Below are positions 20,516 to 30,929 of a DNA stretch of 64,000 nt, piece by piece; position 1 is the first letter of the stretch; the number at the start of each line of letters is the position of its first letter. The DNA comes from Brachionus plicatilis (Eukaryota; Rotifera; Eurotatoria; Ploima; Brachionidae), in the NCBI GenBank assembly GCA_010279815.1, contig QEOQ01000238.1, forward strand, positions 144,958 through 208,957. The letters run 5' to 3'. A program made the translations under genes and the position numbers. The notes below the pieces were generated by a model that saw nothing but the letters and a program-made list of their open reading frames with translations, made no database searches and was not told the origin of the DNA.

Positions 20516-21896
20516 TAGAGATGAGTAATGGTTAAGAATTAACCAAGTTAACCGAAAGTTAACCGCTAAAAATTTAAAAGTTAACTTTTTTAACGGTTAA
20601 CCAAATTTTTTTTTTGATTTTACAAATTTGGTTTAAAATTAATTTATATATTTTATTTGTCAAAATAACGGTCACAAAATTAAAAAAGCAAGAAAAATTT
20701 TTACAAATTAAACTATTTTTAAATATGTACATTATTAAATTAATCTATCTAATATAAAGAGTTAATCAATATGTCCTTTTTTTAGGTATTTTTTACAAAT
20801 TTTTTAAAAATAAGTAAATTTAAATGCCAAAATAGACTTTAAGCAATTTCGGTGACTGTGTCAAAATATTAGTACTTGTGCAAGGGATATTGGAATTAGA
20901 ATTATCTGGACTAGAAATCATTCGTGCAAGAGAGGTTACATCTGAATTATCAATTCTTAGATTAGAGCTATTACTGTCCTCTTCATTATCAGCTGATGAA
21001 ATCGACTCAGAACTATAACTGGACTCATGATTGTATTCACTTTCCAAGCCTGAAGAAATATCACTACTTTCCATTTTCCTAAATTTTATAACATTTTTAT
21101 CAAACATAACAATCTTAAATATTCTGTTTTGCTGCACTTTTTGTACAACTTAGTTTTAAAATGTACTGTATTGCACAAAAGTAATAAAAATATGTAAGTT
21201 ATGGTGTCATTACATTAGCATATATTTAGATTTTTGATATAATTTTGCAATTTGAATTTTATGTTTCAAAAACAAAAAAATATTTAGTTTTCAAGATTCC
21301 AATGAATTATTTTTCATTACATGACTCAAATTATACATGTTACACTTAAAGTCTGGCCACTACTTTAGGCGTAGTAAAAGATAACGAATTCGTTTTAAAA
21401 TATTTATTTAATAAATAAGAGTGAATATATAAAAACTAAAAATAAAGAATAAGTAACTACAATTTATAGTGAAGTTCTTAATGCTAGACTAAGAATGAAT
21501 ATAAATAAAAACTAGGAAGTAAAGCTCAATCATTCCACAATAAAATAAATGTTTACTATACTATTATTAATTGACTGTTGCAATAACCGTTATAAACTGT
21601 TGTTTGATAGCGGATCTAAAATCATTGCTTCTAAATATTTATGTTATCCATAAATATTAATCTACTGTTTAAAATCTATATAAACAAAACTATGGAGAGT
21701 CGGTTATATACCGTAACATACATTACAAAAAATTTTACTAAATAAAATTGCTTTTTCCAATTTTCAATTTTTGGTTAAATCGGTAATTAACGTTTAACCA
21801 AATTAAAAATTTTGTTTAAAGGTTAACCACATTTTTAAAATAACTAGTAACGGCTATTAACCGTTAACCAAATTAGTTAACGGTTATGCATCCCTA
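20516..21896. mobile_element. hAT element, 1381 bp, exact 8-bp TSD
   Basis: Flanked by exact TTTTCAAT duplications (20508-20515 and 21897-21904). Inverted ends are TAGAGATGAGTAATGGTTAA and, inverted, TAGGGATGCATAACCGTTAA. Subterminal regions carry many GTTAACC/GGTTAAC motifs on both sides, as hAT transposase-binding sites often do. Internally the minus strand at 20820-21137 encodes a Ser/Asp/Glu-rich peptide of up to 105 codons, possibly the N-terminal exon of a former transposase. No catalytic motifs were seen, so the copy is probably non-autonomous. Confidence 0.9.
20820..21137 (-). pseudogene. Ser/acid-rich ORF inside the hAT element
   Basis: A frame of about 105 codons (possible ATGs at 21113 and 21077) with SSDISSGLESEYNHESSYSS, and no zinc finger, DDE or dimerisation motif. 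Its position within hAT ends suggests a transposase N-terminal fragment, but this is not proven. Confidence 0.35.
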
Positions 21897-21993
21897 TTTT
21901 CAATCAAAATTAATTATTTATAATATTTTTTTGATTTTAGTTTTGATGGAAAAAAAAAATTTTCAAAAAAGGTTAAATTTTTGGAACAACAAG

Positions 21994-22766
21994 AATACAA
22001 TTAGACTCGAAAAAAACTCGTACTCGCCTAACTCGGAAAATTCGAGTTTAAACTCGTACTCGTACTCGGCAAACTCGTAAAACTCGAGTATTTACTCGTG
22101 TAAAAACTCGAAAAAGTCTAAAAACTGGAGTTGAAAATTATGAATTTCACTAGTCAAAATTTTTTTTGTTATACTTTTTAATAATTTTTTATTATAGCTT
22201 ATTAGTAAATCAAAATTTAATATCAAATCTATTTGAAAATATCCAGACTTGTTTTTAATTCACAGTTTTAAGTCTAAGTCAAAAAAATTTAAGCCAAAGT
22301 TATGACTTAAAATTTTCTTTTATTTTTTTTAATTAATAAACATATTTAATTATCTTAACTTTAATTTTTTATGATATTTTATCCTCTTTTTTTTTCAGCG
22401 CGGCAGTCCAAAATTCTGGACGCCTTTTTCTAAAAAAAAAATTTTAAGTCATTGACTTAGACCTATTTATTTTAAATTTAAGTCTAAGTCATGACTTAAA
22501 TTTTTTTTTTTTTTAGGTCTAAATCAATTTTCAAATAGATTTGATATTAAATTTTGATTTACTAATATACTATAATAAAAATTATTAAAAAGTATAACAA
22601 AAACAATTTTGACTAGTGAAATTCATAATTTTCAACTCCAGTTTTTAGACTTTTTCGAGTTTTTACACGAGTAAATACTCGAGTTTTACGAGTTTGCCGA
22701 GTACGAGTTTAAACTCGAATTTTCCGAGTTAGGCGAGTATGAGTTTTTTTCGAGTCTAATTGTATG
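21994..22766. mobile_element. Palindromic hAT-type MITE with ACTCG-rich arms, exact 8-bp TSD
   Basis: Flanked by ACAACAAG (21986-21993 and 22767-22774). The ends are (A/C)ATACAATTAGACTCG on both sides, and the inverted arms extend about 260 bp each with few differences. The arms are packed with ACTCG/CGAGT pentamers (about 15 per arm), an unusual high-CpG motif for this DNA. Both arms translate into the same Ser/Asn-rich peptide, which is an artefact. The centre holds AAGTCTAAGTC-type motifs related to the AAGTC repeat family. Confidence 0.9.
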
Positions 22767-23034
22767 ACAACAAGTTAAAAAGGGTCGAAAAGACCCGTCC
22801 GGTCTTTGAGTGTTAATTAATAAATGGAGTGAAATTAAATTTATAGAAAAAAAAAACCTTGATTGAAAAAGTCTTCCTTCTATCTTAGTGGACAAACATT
22901 TAATTTTTAATTTAAAAATAAATTCTTTAAACCATTTTATATTTTTTTTATTTTAAAATAAACAATTTTTTATCAATTAATTAAAAAATTTGTAGCTAAC
23001 AAAGCAAAGCCTAAAAAAAGAATCAACATCAATT

Positions 23035-23826
23035 CTAGTGGCAATGTTCATTTAGATCGACTGCAGTAATGCGCTTGAGTCCGAACAAAAAGTAGCCAAG
23101 ACCAGCTCCCAGAACCACACTAAGACACAGCCAACTGTTATAAGTCATAAACACCAACATCAATAAATAGCTCACTGTTATCTGCAACATGTGCATGAAC
23201 GACTGGATTATGTGGCCTTTGCTCAGCAACTTGGAGCTATAGAAAAAAAAAGAAAATTTATTCCAGTTCTTGGAAAATTGCCTGGTCACCTATAGCTTTT
23301 AATCTCGGGGTCTTGTTGATTTATCCTTACCGCTACACCTTGATTATTATTTTCTATTAAATTTTGATTTTCGCTTTAAATCAGCAGCTTTTAGTTAAGA
23401 GCACAATCAGCATAGTAAAGTTACCTGATGGCTTTGTTTGGTGGCGCATTGGCCTCTCTTCTGCTGGCCATTTCTGCGCGTAGCATGCCCTCACGCAGCA
23501 GTTTAAGGCCTTCGTACAGGGCTGCCATCACGAACAAAATCAAGCAGGAAACAATGAACAGGGACACCGAGTCAGTTGTTTTCCAAAAGTCGAACAGAAT
23601 CACTTCATCATAGCCGCCATGGAAGGTCATCTACACAAAAAGTAAAGACTTGGCCTAGCAATTTTACTAAGTTTACAATCATGCCGTCGTGTAGTGAGTG
23701 GCTGGGCCCGTGAGCCATGTGAGCAGAATGGTCGACTGCTTCGTGCTTGTGCTTGGAACATTTGGTCGTTGCCGCAATCACATTGGTGACGATCTCTGCG
23801 CTTTTTTGTATCAAGTCATCGGCCAT
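23035..23826 (-). CDS. SLC31A1: CTR-family high-affinity copper transporter
   Basis: Three exons: 23826-23677, 23630-23425 and 23236-23035. Introns are 46 and 188 bp with GT...AG ends. The phases close exactly to 185 codons, the normal CTR1 length. The N-terminus is His/Met-rich (HSAHMAHGPSHSLHDGM), for extracellular copper capture. GMIMTFHGG and FDFWK precede TM1 (SLFIVSCLILFVMAALYEG). TM2 has the essential MxxxM (LLMLVFMTYN) and TM3 the GxxxG packing motif (GAGLGYFLFG). The protein ends HCH, the conserved C-terminal copper-binding motif. It forms trimers that import Cu(I) at the plasma membrane or endosomes. Assignment to CTR1 rather than CTR2 rests on the VDLNEHCH-type tail. Confidence 0.95.
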
Positions 23827-23962
23827 TTTTTATTCAAAAAATAAAATTTTGAAAATTATTTTTTTTTTCTTGAAAAATAAATATTGCAAAAAATTAATAT
23901 TTAAAAAAAGAATTAACAATTTTGTGTTTCGTTTCTATTTTAAATTTTGTTGTTGTTTTTAA

Positions 23963-25035
23963 GCAACAATCACATGATTTAGAGCTATCTGATTATTTAA
24001 CAATGCTGTTCGCATCTGAGTACATTTGAGATGAAGTCACATTATCATCTGGGGATTTTGGTTTATGTTTAACATTAAAAAAAATGATTAATAAAAGTTA
24101 AAAAGCATTTTTAAGTAAGTGAACAAAATTTTTTTTTTTTCGCTTAGACATTTAAATTAGGTAATTTAGATCCATGGATGAAATTTCAACACCTTTAGTA
24201 ATCACTTTTAAACGGTTGATTGTTACATTTAAATATCTTGATAAAAATAGAATTTAATAGAAAATGTTATATGTGTTTGTATTTTAAGTGGCATTTGGCT
24301 TTAAATTTCAAGTTTTTTGTTTAAAATATTGAAAAGTGATATAGAAAATATAAAAAAAAAATATTATTTTATAATTTTATTCAATTATCTTTTTGTAATA
24401 CAATTGATACTAGTAGAAGATTTAATTAAATTTTAATTTAATTATCGTATTTTCTACGCTTTTTATTAGTGAACAGACTCGAACCATTTGGACCATGTAT
24501 ATACTTTTTCCATAAAAAAGTCCAAGCTTTCAAATTGCGGGCCATAATTTTTTTAATGAATTCAAACAATTCTTAAAATTTAGTTTTAAATAAATTTTGA
24601 AATTTAAATAAAAAAAACTTTGTCTTTATTTTAACCAATATACAATCTTATAATATTCTGATTTATTTCAAAAATTTGTTTTAACCAACTAGATAAAGTG
24701 AAGAAATAATATTTCTTTTTGAAATTGCAAAAATAATAATCTTAATCTTAATCTAGAAATAAGGTGACATTTTTTTAAATAAATTAATTAAAAAATTAAT
24801 TTTTTTAATCTTTTTCTTTTGTTAAATATAAGAAACCAATTCATATTTTTAATAAAGTATTATAAGGATTTGTGCTGCCAAAAAATCTACGGCTATATCA
24901 TAATTAAAATTTTAAATTAAAATTTTCAATTTTTTAAATAAAAACCCAATCAATATAAAAATCAATCAATAAATAAATCCCCAGTCAAATTTCTTTTTAT
25001 CTAAGAGACGATTAAATTCGATAGCCAAAATTTTT
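23963..25035. other. Gene-free A/T-rich stretch upstream of the copper transporter
   Basis: The first 200 bases upstream of the transporter start presumably include its promoter. No TATA or other motif was defined. Nothing else recognised. Confidence 0.4.
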
Positions 25036-25552
25036 TGGCATCTTGAAGTTGAAGATCAATTCAAAATATCTTTTCAATTCAAAGAGTTTTTCTTTAGATA
25101 TTAAAATTAATCTTTAAATTTATTTAAATAATTTTAATGTAAAGTGCTTTACATGTTATGTTGATTTTAAAAATTAAATAATTAAAATAAATATTTTCTA
25201 AATCCATTGATAAAATCGATTTTTATATTTAAATTTTTATAAATTGATTTTTTGTATAGTTTATTTTGAAATTTTTTATCTCAAAAGTATTTATATTTAG
25301 CACTCAAATTTAAAACAAAATTTAAAAATGAATATCAAATATTAAAATTCCAAATAAGTAATAAAATGTAAAGATCGATCTTTTCTATAAATATTTTTGG
25401 AATAGATTTTTTTATTTTTTAATTCTACATAACATGTAGAGCATTTTACATAAAAAAATTTTCAATTAATTCAAAGATTAATTTTAATTTCAAATGATTA
25501 ACTCTTCGAATTAAAATGATAAATTGAATTGATCATCAACTTCAAGATGACA
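25036..25552. mobile_element. Palindromic MITE, GGCATCTTGAAG family copy 1
   Basis: Ends GGCATCTTGAAGTTGAAGAT and, inverted, TTGTCATCTTGAAGTTGATG. The inner arms mirror each other around about 25300, with ACATGTTATG / ACATAACATG boundaries. The element recurs, truncated, at 48505-48931. The flanks are T-runs, so the target duplication cannot be defined. The ends resemble the GGCAA hAT family. Confidence 0.75.
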
Positions 25553-26369
25553 ATTTTTTTTATATTTTCCCCCAATTATTAATTTGTATATAAATAAAAC
25601 AATAACAATAAATTAAATAAAAATCTAAATTTTTGCCTTTGATATTTTTTAATTAATGTAAAAATTATAAAATGAATTAATAAAAAAAAAAAGTTTATAC
25701 AATGTTGTAATTAATACCTTATCATTTCTTCTTTTTTTCAGAACCTATCAACTCTTGAGCATATGACATATGTCTTACTTATTTTTTTATCTATTTTTAT
25801 TTTATTATTTTTTTCATTTAAAATAAAAGATAAAAATAAGCTTTATAATGCACTGTTCAATAAGCATTTAAAAAAATTAGTTTGTTTTTATACTGTCATT
25901 TTAGTTAACTTTTTGTTTGTTAAAACTTTAAAGTATTTTTATTTTTAAATATTTTAAAGTATTAATTTTACATGATTCATTTTTCTTCAAAATACGAAAA
26001 ATTAAAAAATTAAAGCCTTTAAAATAATTAAATTCTTTTTAAATTTCTAAGTATTTTCTTGATATTTTGTAAATAGGAATTAAATTTTAATTTACATAAA
26101 GTTAAAAGAATTAAATCTCAAAAATTAATTCTTTGAATCAAATCTTTAAATTCTTAAAAAATAATTAAAAGATCTTTTCCATTATTGTTGGTTTTTTATC
26201 ATCTTTCACCTTTTTTTAACAAAAAATACATGGTCAAAAAAGTCATTTAAATTTTATTTTTTTTACTTTTTCAAAAATTCGTGTTGAAAATAATTTTTTT
26301 TTCAAGAAATTTTGGATTTTTTAAAATAATAATGAATAATAATATTTAAAACTGCAACATGACTAATCC
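25553..26369. other. Gene-free A/T-rich stretch
   Basis: A hydrophobic open frame at 25763-25948 reflects T-rich sequence. No gene recognised. Confidence 0.4.
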
Positions 26370-26520
26370 TGCGAAATAGGGTCTACATTATTAACCTCAC
26401 TGTGGCAGCTGTCTTTTATCTTTAACTTTAGGTCCATGTCCAAAAAATTTTTGAATTGATTTACTGTTTATGAATTCACATTGTCATCATTGAGCTTATT
26501 CCATATGTTAATAAATACAA
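26370..26520 (-). pseudogene. 3' tail fragment of a CR1-like LINE ORF2
   Basis: The minus strand reads INIWNKLNDDNVNS then TVNQFKNFLDMDL, with one stop between them. This is the conserved WNxLPxxV...FKxxLD region at the end of CR1/L2/Jockey ORF2 proteins. Nothing upstream of the RT survives here. Confidence 0.65.
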
Positions 26521-26584
26521 TTTATTCTATATTTTATTTATTGTAATATTTTTAGAATAAAAATTTTCTATGTTATAAACTGAG

Positions 26585-26812
26585 TTTTTTAAAAATCTCA
26601 AAAAAGTCCAAGTCCGGAAATTTTTTTTTTTTTTTCTTAAGTCCAAGTCAAAAAATATATTCTTGGGTTGTCTAATGCAATAGATTTGCAATATTTCAAA
26701 ATTTTCTTGCAATTTTGGCATAAATTTCTTCACAATTCTTCTTCAGTATTCAAAATTTTAATGCCAGGACTTTGACTTGACTTGAGACTTGTGACTTTTA
26801 GACAACTCTGTT
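26585..26812. mobile_element. AAGTC-family MITE fragment (hAT-like)
   Basis: Contains AAGTCCAAGTC...CTTGGGTTGTCTAATG and ends GACTTGTGACTTTTAGACAACTCTG. Near-identical text occurs at 48934-49100 and 49548-49598. Superfamily assignment comes from the intact copy at 47940-48065, with an 8-bp duplication. Confidence 0.65.
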
Positions 26813-26952
26813 TATAATTTTAATAATTAATTATTCAATATTTTTCATCATTTATTTCGACAGAATCAACTTTCATTTTTTTAATAGATTATAGATCATT
26901 AAAGCACCAGTGTATTTTCATAGGACTCCTTATTTACGGTTTGTTTTATTAG

Positions 26953-27800
26953 GTTAACAAGAGATTGAGAGGGGTCTAATGGGTCTGTGAACAAAATTCA
27001 GACAGACATTGCAAGATTTTTTTTTTATTTTTTAAAATTAAAAAAAAATCCAAAAAATTATTCAAAGAATTATTTAATATTAATAAAAGGATCGAATTCA
27101 TATATTTTTAATACTAAGTTCTTGCTTTTAAATAAGATAAAAAAAAATATTAAAATAAATTGCTGATAAAAAAATTTAACTCTTTTAAAAAAAAATCATT
27201 TAACTTATTTTTAAAATAAAAATTTTCTGTTTTAATTTTAATAATTAATTATTAAATATTTTTCATCTTTTTTATAAAGCATTAGTGTTTTTTTGTAGAA
27301 TTCTTCATTTAGGGTTTGTTTTATTAGATATAATTACATGAGATATTTTCAACAAAAATTAAAATCAAAAAATTTGAAACTTTTAAAATTTTTAAATCTG
27401 CAGTACAGTCTAATTGCGTATTTAAATATATTAAGCATATTTAATTTTAAAATTCTTAAAAATTCATTTTAAATTTGTCTTAAAATTTTAATGCTGAACA
27501 TTAAATTTTTAAATAATAAACTATAAACATTAATTTAGTCAAATTTTTGTCCTCTCTTGTTATTGAAAAAAAACTTTCATAAATTAAAAATTTTTATCAA
27601 ACCTTTTCTTTTAAATTTCTCTATTAAGAAATTTTCTATCAGTTAAATATAATGGAAGAGAATATTAATAAATATTTTAAATAATTTTATTTTATATTTT
27701 CTTAATAATTTCGGACAATTTACGAGAGTAAAAAAACACAATTTTTTTTTGAAAAATTAGAATTTTTTGTTTGACCGGGTTCGATTTCCGTTGAAAGCTT
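26953..27800. repeat. Left arm of the large inverted repeat around the kinesin-like gene
   Basis: Reverse-complement partner of 29644-30922. Shared landmarks in order: TAACAAG-GATTGA-AGGGGTC, GACAGACATTGCAA, TTCAAAGAATTATTTAATAT, AATTGCTGATAAAAAAATTT, GGGTTTGTTTTATTAGATAT, GTCCTCT, ATTTTCTATCAGTTAAATA, GACAATTTACGAGAGTAAAA and GACCGGGTTCGAT near the inner edge. The block 26870-26956 also partly duplicates 27250-27340. Confidence 0.9.
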
Positions 27801-28041
27801 TTTTTAAATTTTTTTAATTTAAATATTGAACAAAACGATTTTTTTAGAAATTTTTCCGACTGTGTCCGTGTATTTAATTGAATAACGAAACAAAGTAATA
27901 AAATAATTATAAAAGAAAATTGTTGTTTTAAAATTCTTAATTTATTTAAATCGAATAAAAAATTGTACAAAAAAATTTGGAAATAGAATAAAAAATTAGG
28001 AAAAAATACAATTTAATTACTATTAGGTTAATGAAAAAATT

Positions 28042-29442
28042 TCAAAAATTTAATTTTATATTTTTATACTTATTAATTAAATGATCAAAATCTTCAATCA
28101 TTAAATTGAACATATTCTTCAAGTCTTCTAAATTTCGATCTGAATTTAACTTGCGTCTTTTTTCTGCCCTCTCCGAATCAGCCAACTCCAAGGAATCATC
28201 GCTAAAATTAAGAGGTACATGTGGTAACTCAGGCTGCTTAAACTTTTTCTCACTGCCTCTAAAATAAAGCTTCATTGAATCACGTAGACGATTCGGTCTT
28301 TTCAGTGTCAAAGGACTCTCAATGTACATAAAACTTATGTCATTTTCTTGGCTTTGTTGAATCTTTAAAAAAAATTTTTCAACAAAAATTTCAAAAATTA
28401 AATTTCTTACTTCTTCCGATTCGCCATGAATTTGTCGCCTTTTTTCAATTTCTTCCTCAAAACTCTCAACATTTTGGCACCTGCAAACATAAAAAAATTA
28501 AAGTTAATTTAAAAAAAAAAAAAAAAATTGCCATTCAATGGTTTCATCATTTGAACGTGCTTCATGTCTCTCACAATTAATGAACTTTGTATCCAAGCTT
28601 TTGTAGAAGCGACTGCCAAATTCCACACTGTCAAGACATGGCTGGGCTGGATCCAAGCAAACAATGAGAAGTGATTTCGGATTACGGTTTAGTATTTGTT
28701 GGAAATAGCTGCACAAAAGACCAACTGGGCAAGGATTATCTTGAGTCAATTTGGCGAGCAAAAACCGCTCGAGCGACATCAAGTCCCATTTTACTTTAAT
28801 AATTTCGTCACCTTTTCCTGGCACATATTTCCATCCAGCTAAATCTATAAAATTTATCTCAGAGATAAAAATTTTCTTTTTTCTCCTAAATTTTTCCAAT
28901 CTTATTTTAAAAAAAAGATGCGAGTCCTGTTGATGAGGATTTATGTGATCCAACTCTTTGATTATGTCGCACACTGTGTCCACTTTGATCAATAAGTGGT
29001 TCACTGAGCCGCCAAGACTTTTTTGTGTGTCCTTGTGGATTTGGCTTAAAGATATGGAAAGAGAAAAGTCCACTTGGCGGTCAAATGCTTTCTCCTCATC
29101 TAATCTGCTGAAAAGATTGTTTAGGAAGAAGTGAATTGTGCTGCGCTTGCTGAATTTTTCATTTGAGCAAAGATGCAATCCCAAGGTCTCAGCTTTGGCC
29201 TCACTAGCTGGTCCATACACAACAATGGCGGAGTTAATACCGCTCACCAGGTTTTCCAGATATTGATCCAACACACTTTGGTAAGCCTGGTTGGGACTCT
29301 GGTCATGGTTGAATATATAGTTAAATTTGTAGTTCTTGCGGTACAATGAAATTGTGTTGTTGTCCAAAATTTCCATTTCGGAGTGATGCTTTGAAGAAAA
29401 TTTGCTCTTTAAAGCTACCTTAAAATCCAATTTATCCGCCAT
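28042..29442 (-). CDS. Kinesin-like protein with degenerate motor domain
   Basis: Three exons, 29442-28532, 28480-28411 and 28362-28042, close in phase to 433 codons. Intron 1 (51 bp) needs a GC donor (ATG|GCAATT); intron 2 (48 bp) is GT...AG. The first 300 residues follow the kinesin fold: FNYIFNHDQSPNQAYQSVLD (the FD.VF...TQ..VF position), then SAIVVYGPASEAKAETLG where the P-loop GQTGSGKT should be, then FISEINFIDLAGWKYV (switch II DLAG) and LLIVCLDPAQPCLDSVEFGS for the CISP...TL.FA segment. The P-loop Gly, Lys and Thr are not retained, so ATP hydrolysis is unlikely: a pseudo-motor. The C-terminus is charged, with helical EEEIEKRRQ and a basic cluster ERAEKRRKLNSDR that could act in nuclear import. 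No long coiled coil. Family assignment is moderate. Confidence 0.75.
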
Positions 29443-29585
29443 TATAAAATCTAATCTAAATTAATTTGAAAAGTTTTAAGTGGTTTTATGAACAGAAAGT
29501 TGTTACGTCTTTAGTTTTTATTTAGCTGCGGAGTTAAAGTTTTGAAATTTTTATTTTATTGGCTCAATTAAAGAAGTGCTAAATG

Positions 29586-29614
29586 AGACAGAGAGAGAGA
29601 GAGAGAGAGAGAGT
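29586..29614. repeat. (GA)n microsatellite
   Basis: GAGACAGAGAGAGAGAGAG and onward, about 13 dinucleotides, just inside the right inverted arm and upstream of the kinesin-like gene. Confidence 0.95.
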
Positions 29615-29643
29615 GTTTTTTTTTTTAATTTTTATTAAAAAAA

Positions 29644-30922
29644 AAGCTCTCAACGGGAATCGAACCCGGTCAAAAAAAAATTTTAATTTTTCAAAAAAAA
29701 ATTGTGTTTTTTACTCTCGTAAATTGTCCGAAATTATTAAGAAAATATAAAATAAAATTATTTAAAATATTTATTAATATTCTCTTCCATTTTATTTAAC
29801 TGATAGAAAATTTCTTAATAGAGAAATTTAAAAGAAAAGGTTTGATAAAAATTTTTAATTTATGAAAGTTTTTTTTCAATAAATTGATTTTTTTTTCTAT
29901 AAATTAAAAATTTTCTATCAGTTAAATAAAATGAAGAGAAAATCAGGAGATATTTAAAAAAATTTAATTTTATTTCTTATTTTATTTGTGAGATTAATAG
30001 AATTAAAAAAAAATAAACTAAAATTTAAAATTTTTGTGACATTATCAAACTTTCCCGTTTCTTTTTTACTCAAATTAGGATTTTTTTTAACAAACTTTTT
30101 TTATTTGATTTAAATAAGTTAAAGATTTTAAATCAATCAATATTTTTGTAACTTTTTTTTGCTAATCAGTTAAAATATTCGGATAAAGTCAAAAGATTTA
30201 GAAAAATAAATTTCAGTCTTAAAAGTTTAAAGACTGGTTCAAGCAAAACTTTAGCAGAGTCAGGAAAAAATCCTTGCGACACTTAGCGATCACGTGAACT
30301 AAAGAGGACAAAAATTTGACTAATTTAATGTTTAAAGATTATTATTTAAAAATTAAATGTTCAGCATTAAAATTTTAAGACAAATTTAGAATGAATTTTA
30401 AAGAATTTTCAAATTAAACATGCTTAATATATTTAAATACGCAATTAGACTGTACTGCAGATTTTAAAATTTTAAAAGTTTCAAATTTTTTTGATTTTAA
30501 TTTTTGTTGAAAATATCTCATGTAATTATATCTAATAAAACAAACCCTAAATGAAGAATTCTACAAAAAAACACTAATGCTTTAAGATCTATAATCTTTT
30601 AAAAAAAAAAAATTGATGCTGTTGAAATAAAAGATGAAAAATATTAAATAATTAATTATTAAAATTATAACAGAAATTTTTTTTTAAAAGAGTTAAATTT
30701 TTTTAATCAGCAATTTATTTTAATATTTTTTTTTCAACTTATTTAAAAGCAAGAACTTAGTATTAAAGATATATGAATCCGATCCTTTTATTAATATTAA
30801 ATAATTCTTTGAATAATTTTTTGGATAATTTTTTAATTTTAAAAAATAAAAAAATAGTTGCAATGTCTGTCTGAGTTTTGTTCACAGACCCATGAGACCC
30901 CTTTCAATCGCTTGTTAAAAAC
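29644..30922. repeat. Right arm of the large inverted repeat
   Basis: Mirrors 26953-27800 with an extra block of about 420 bp (29882-30300) absent from the left arm. That block includes AGTCAGGAAAAAATCCTTGC and ACTTAGCGATCACGTGAACT. The inner end carries, on the minus strand, GACCGGGTTCGATTCCCGTT followed by GAGAGC and T8. This looks like a tRNA T-arm with Pol III terminator. Confidence 0.9.
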
Positions 30923-30929
30923 TTTTAGT

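Noticed and set aside
21886..22895. Two opposite-strand frames with the same Ser/Asn-rich peptide
   Set aside because: They are translations of the two inverted ACTCG-rich arms of one MITE, not genes.
23428..23962. Plus-strand frames over the copper transporter
   Set aside because: Antisense of exons whose CTR motifs and splice phases are unambiguous.
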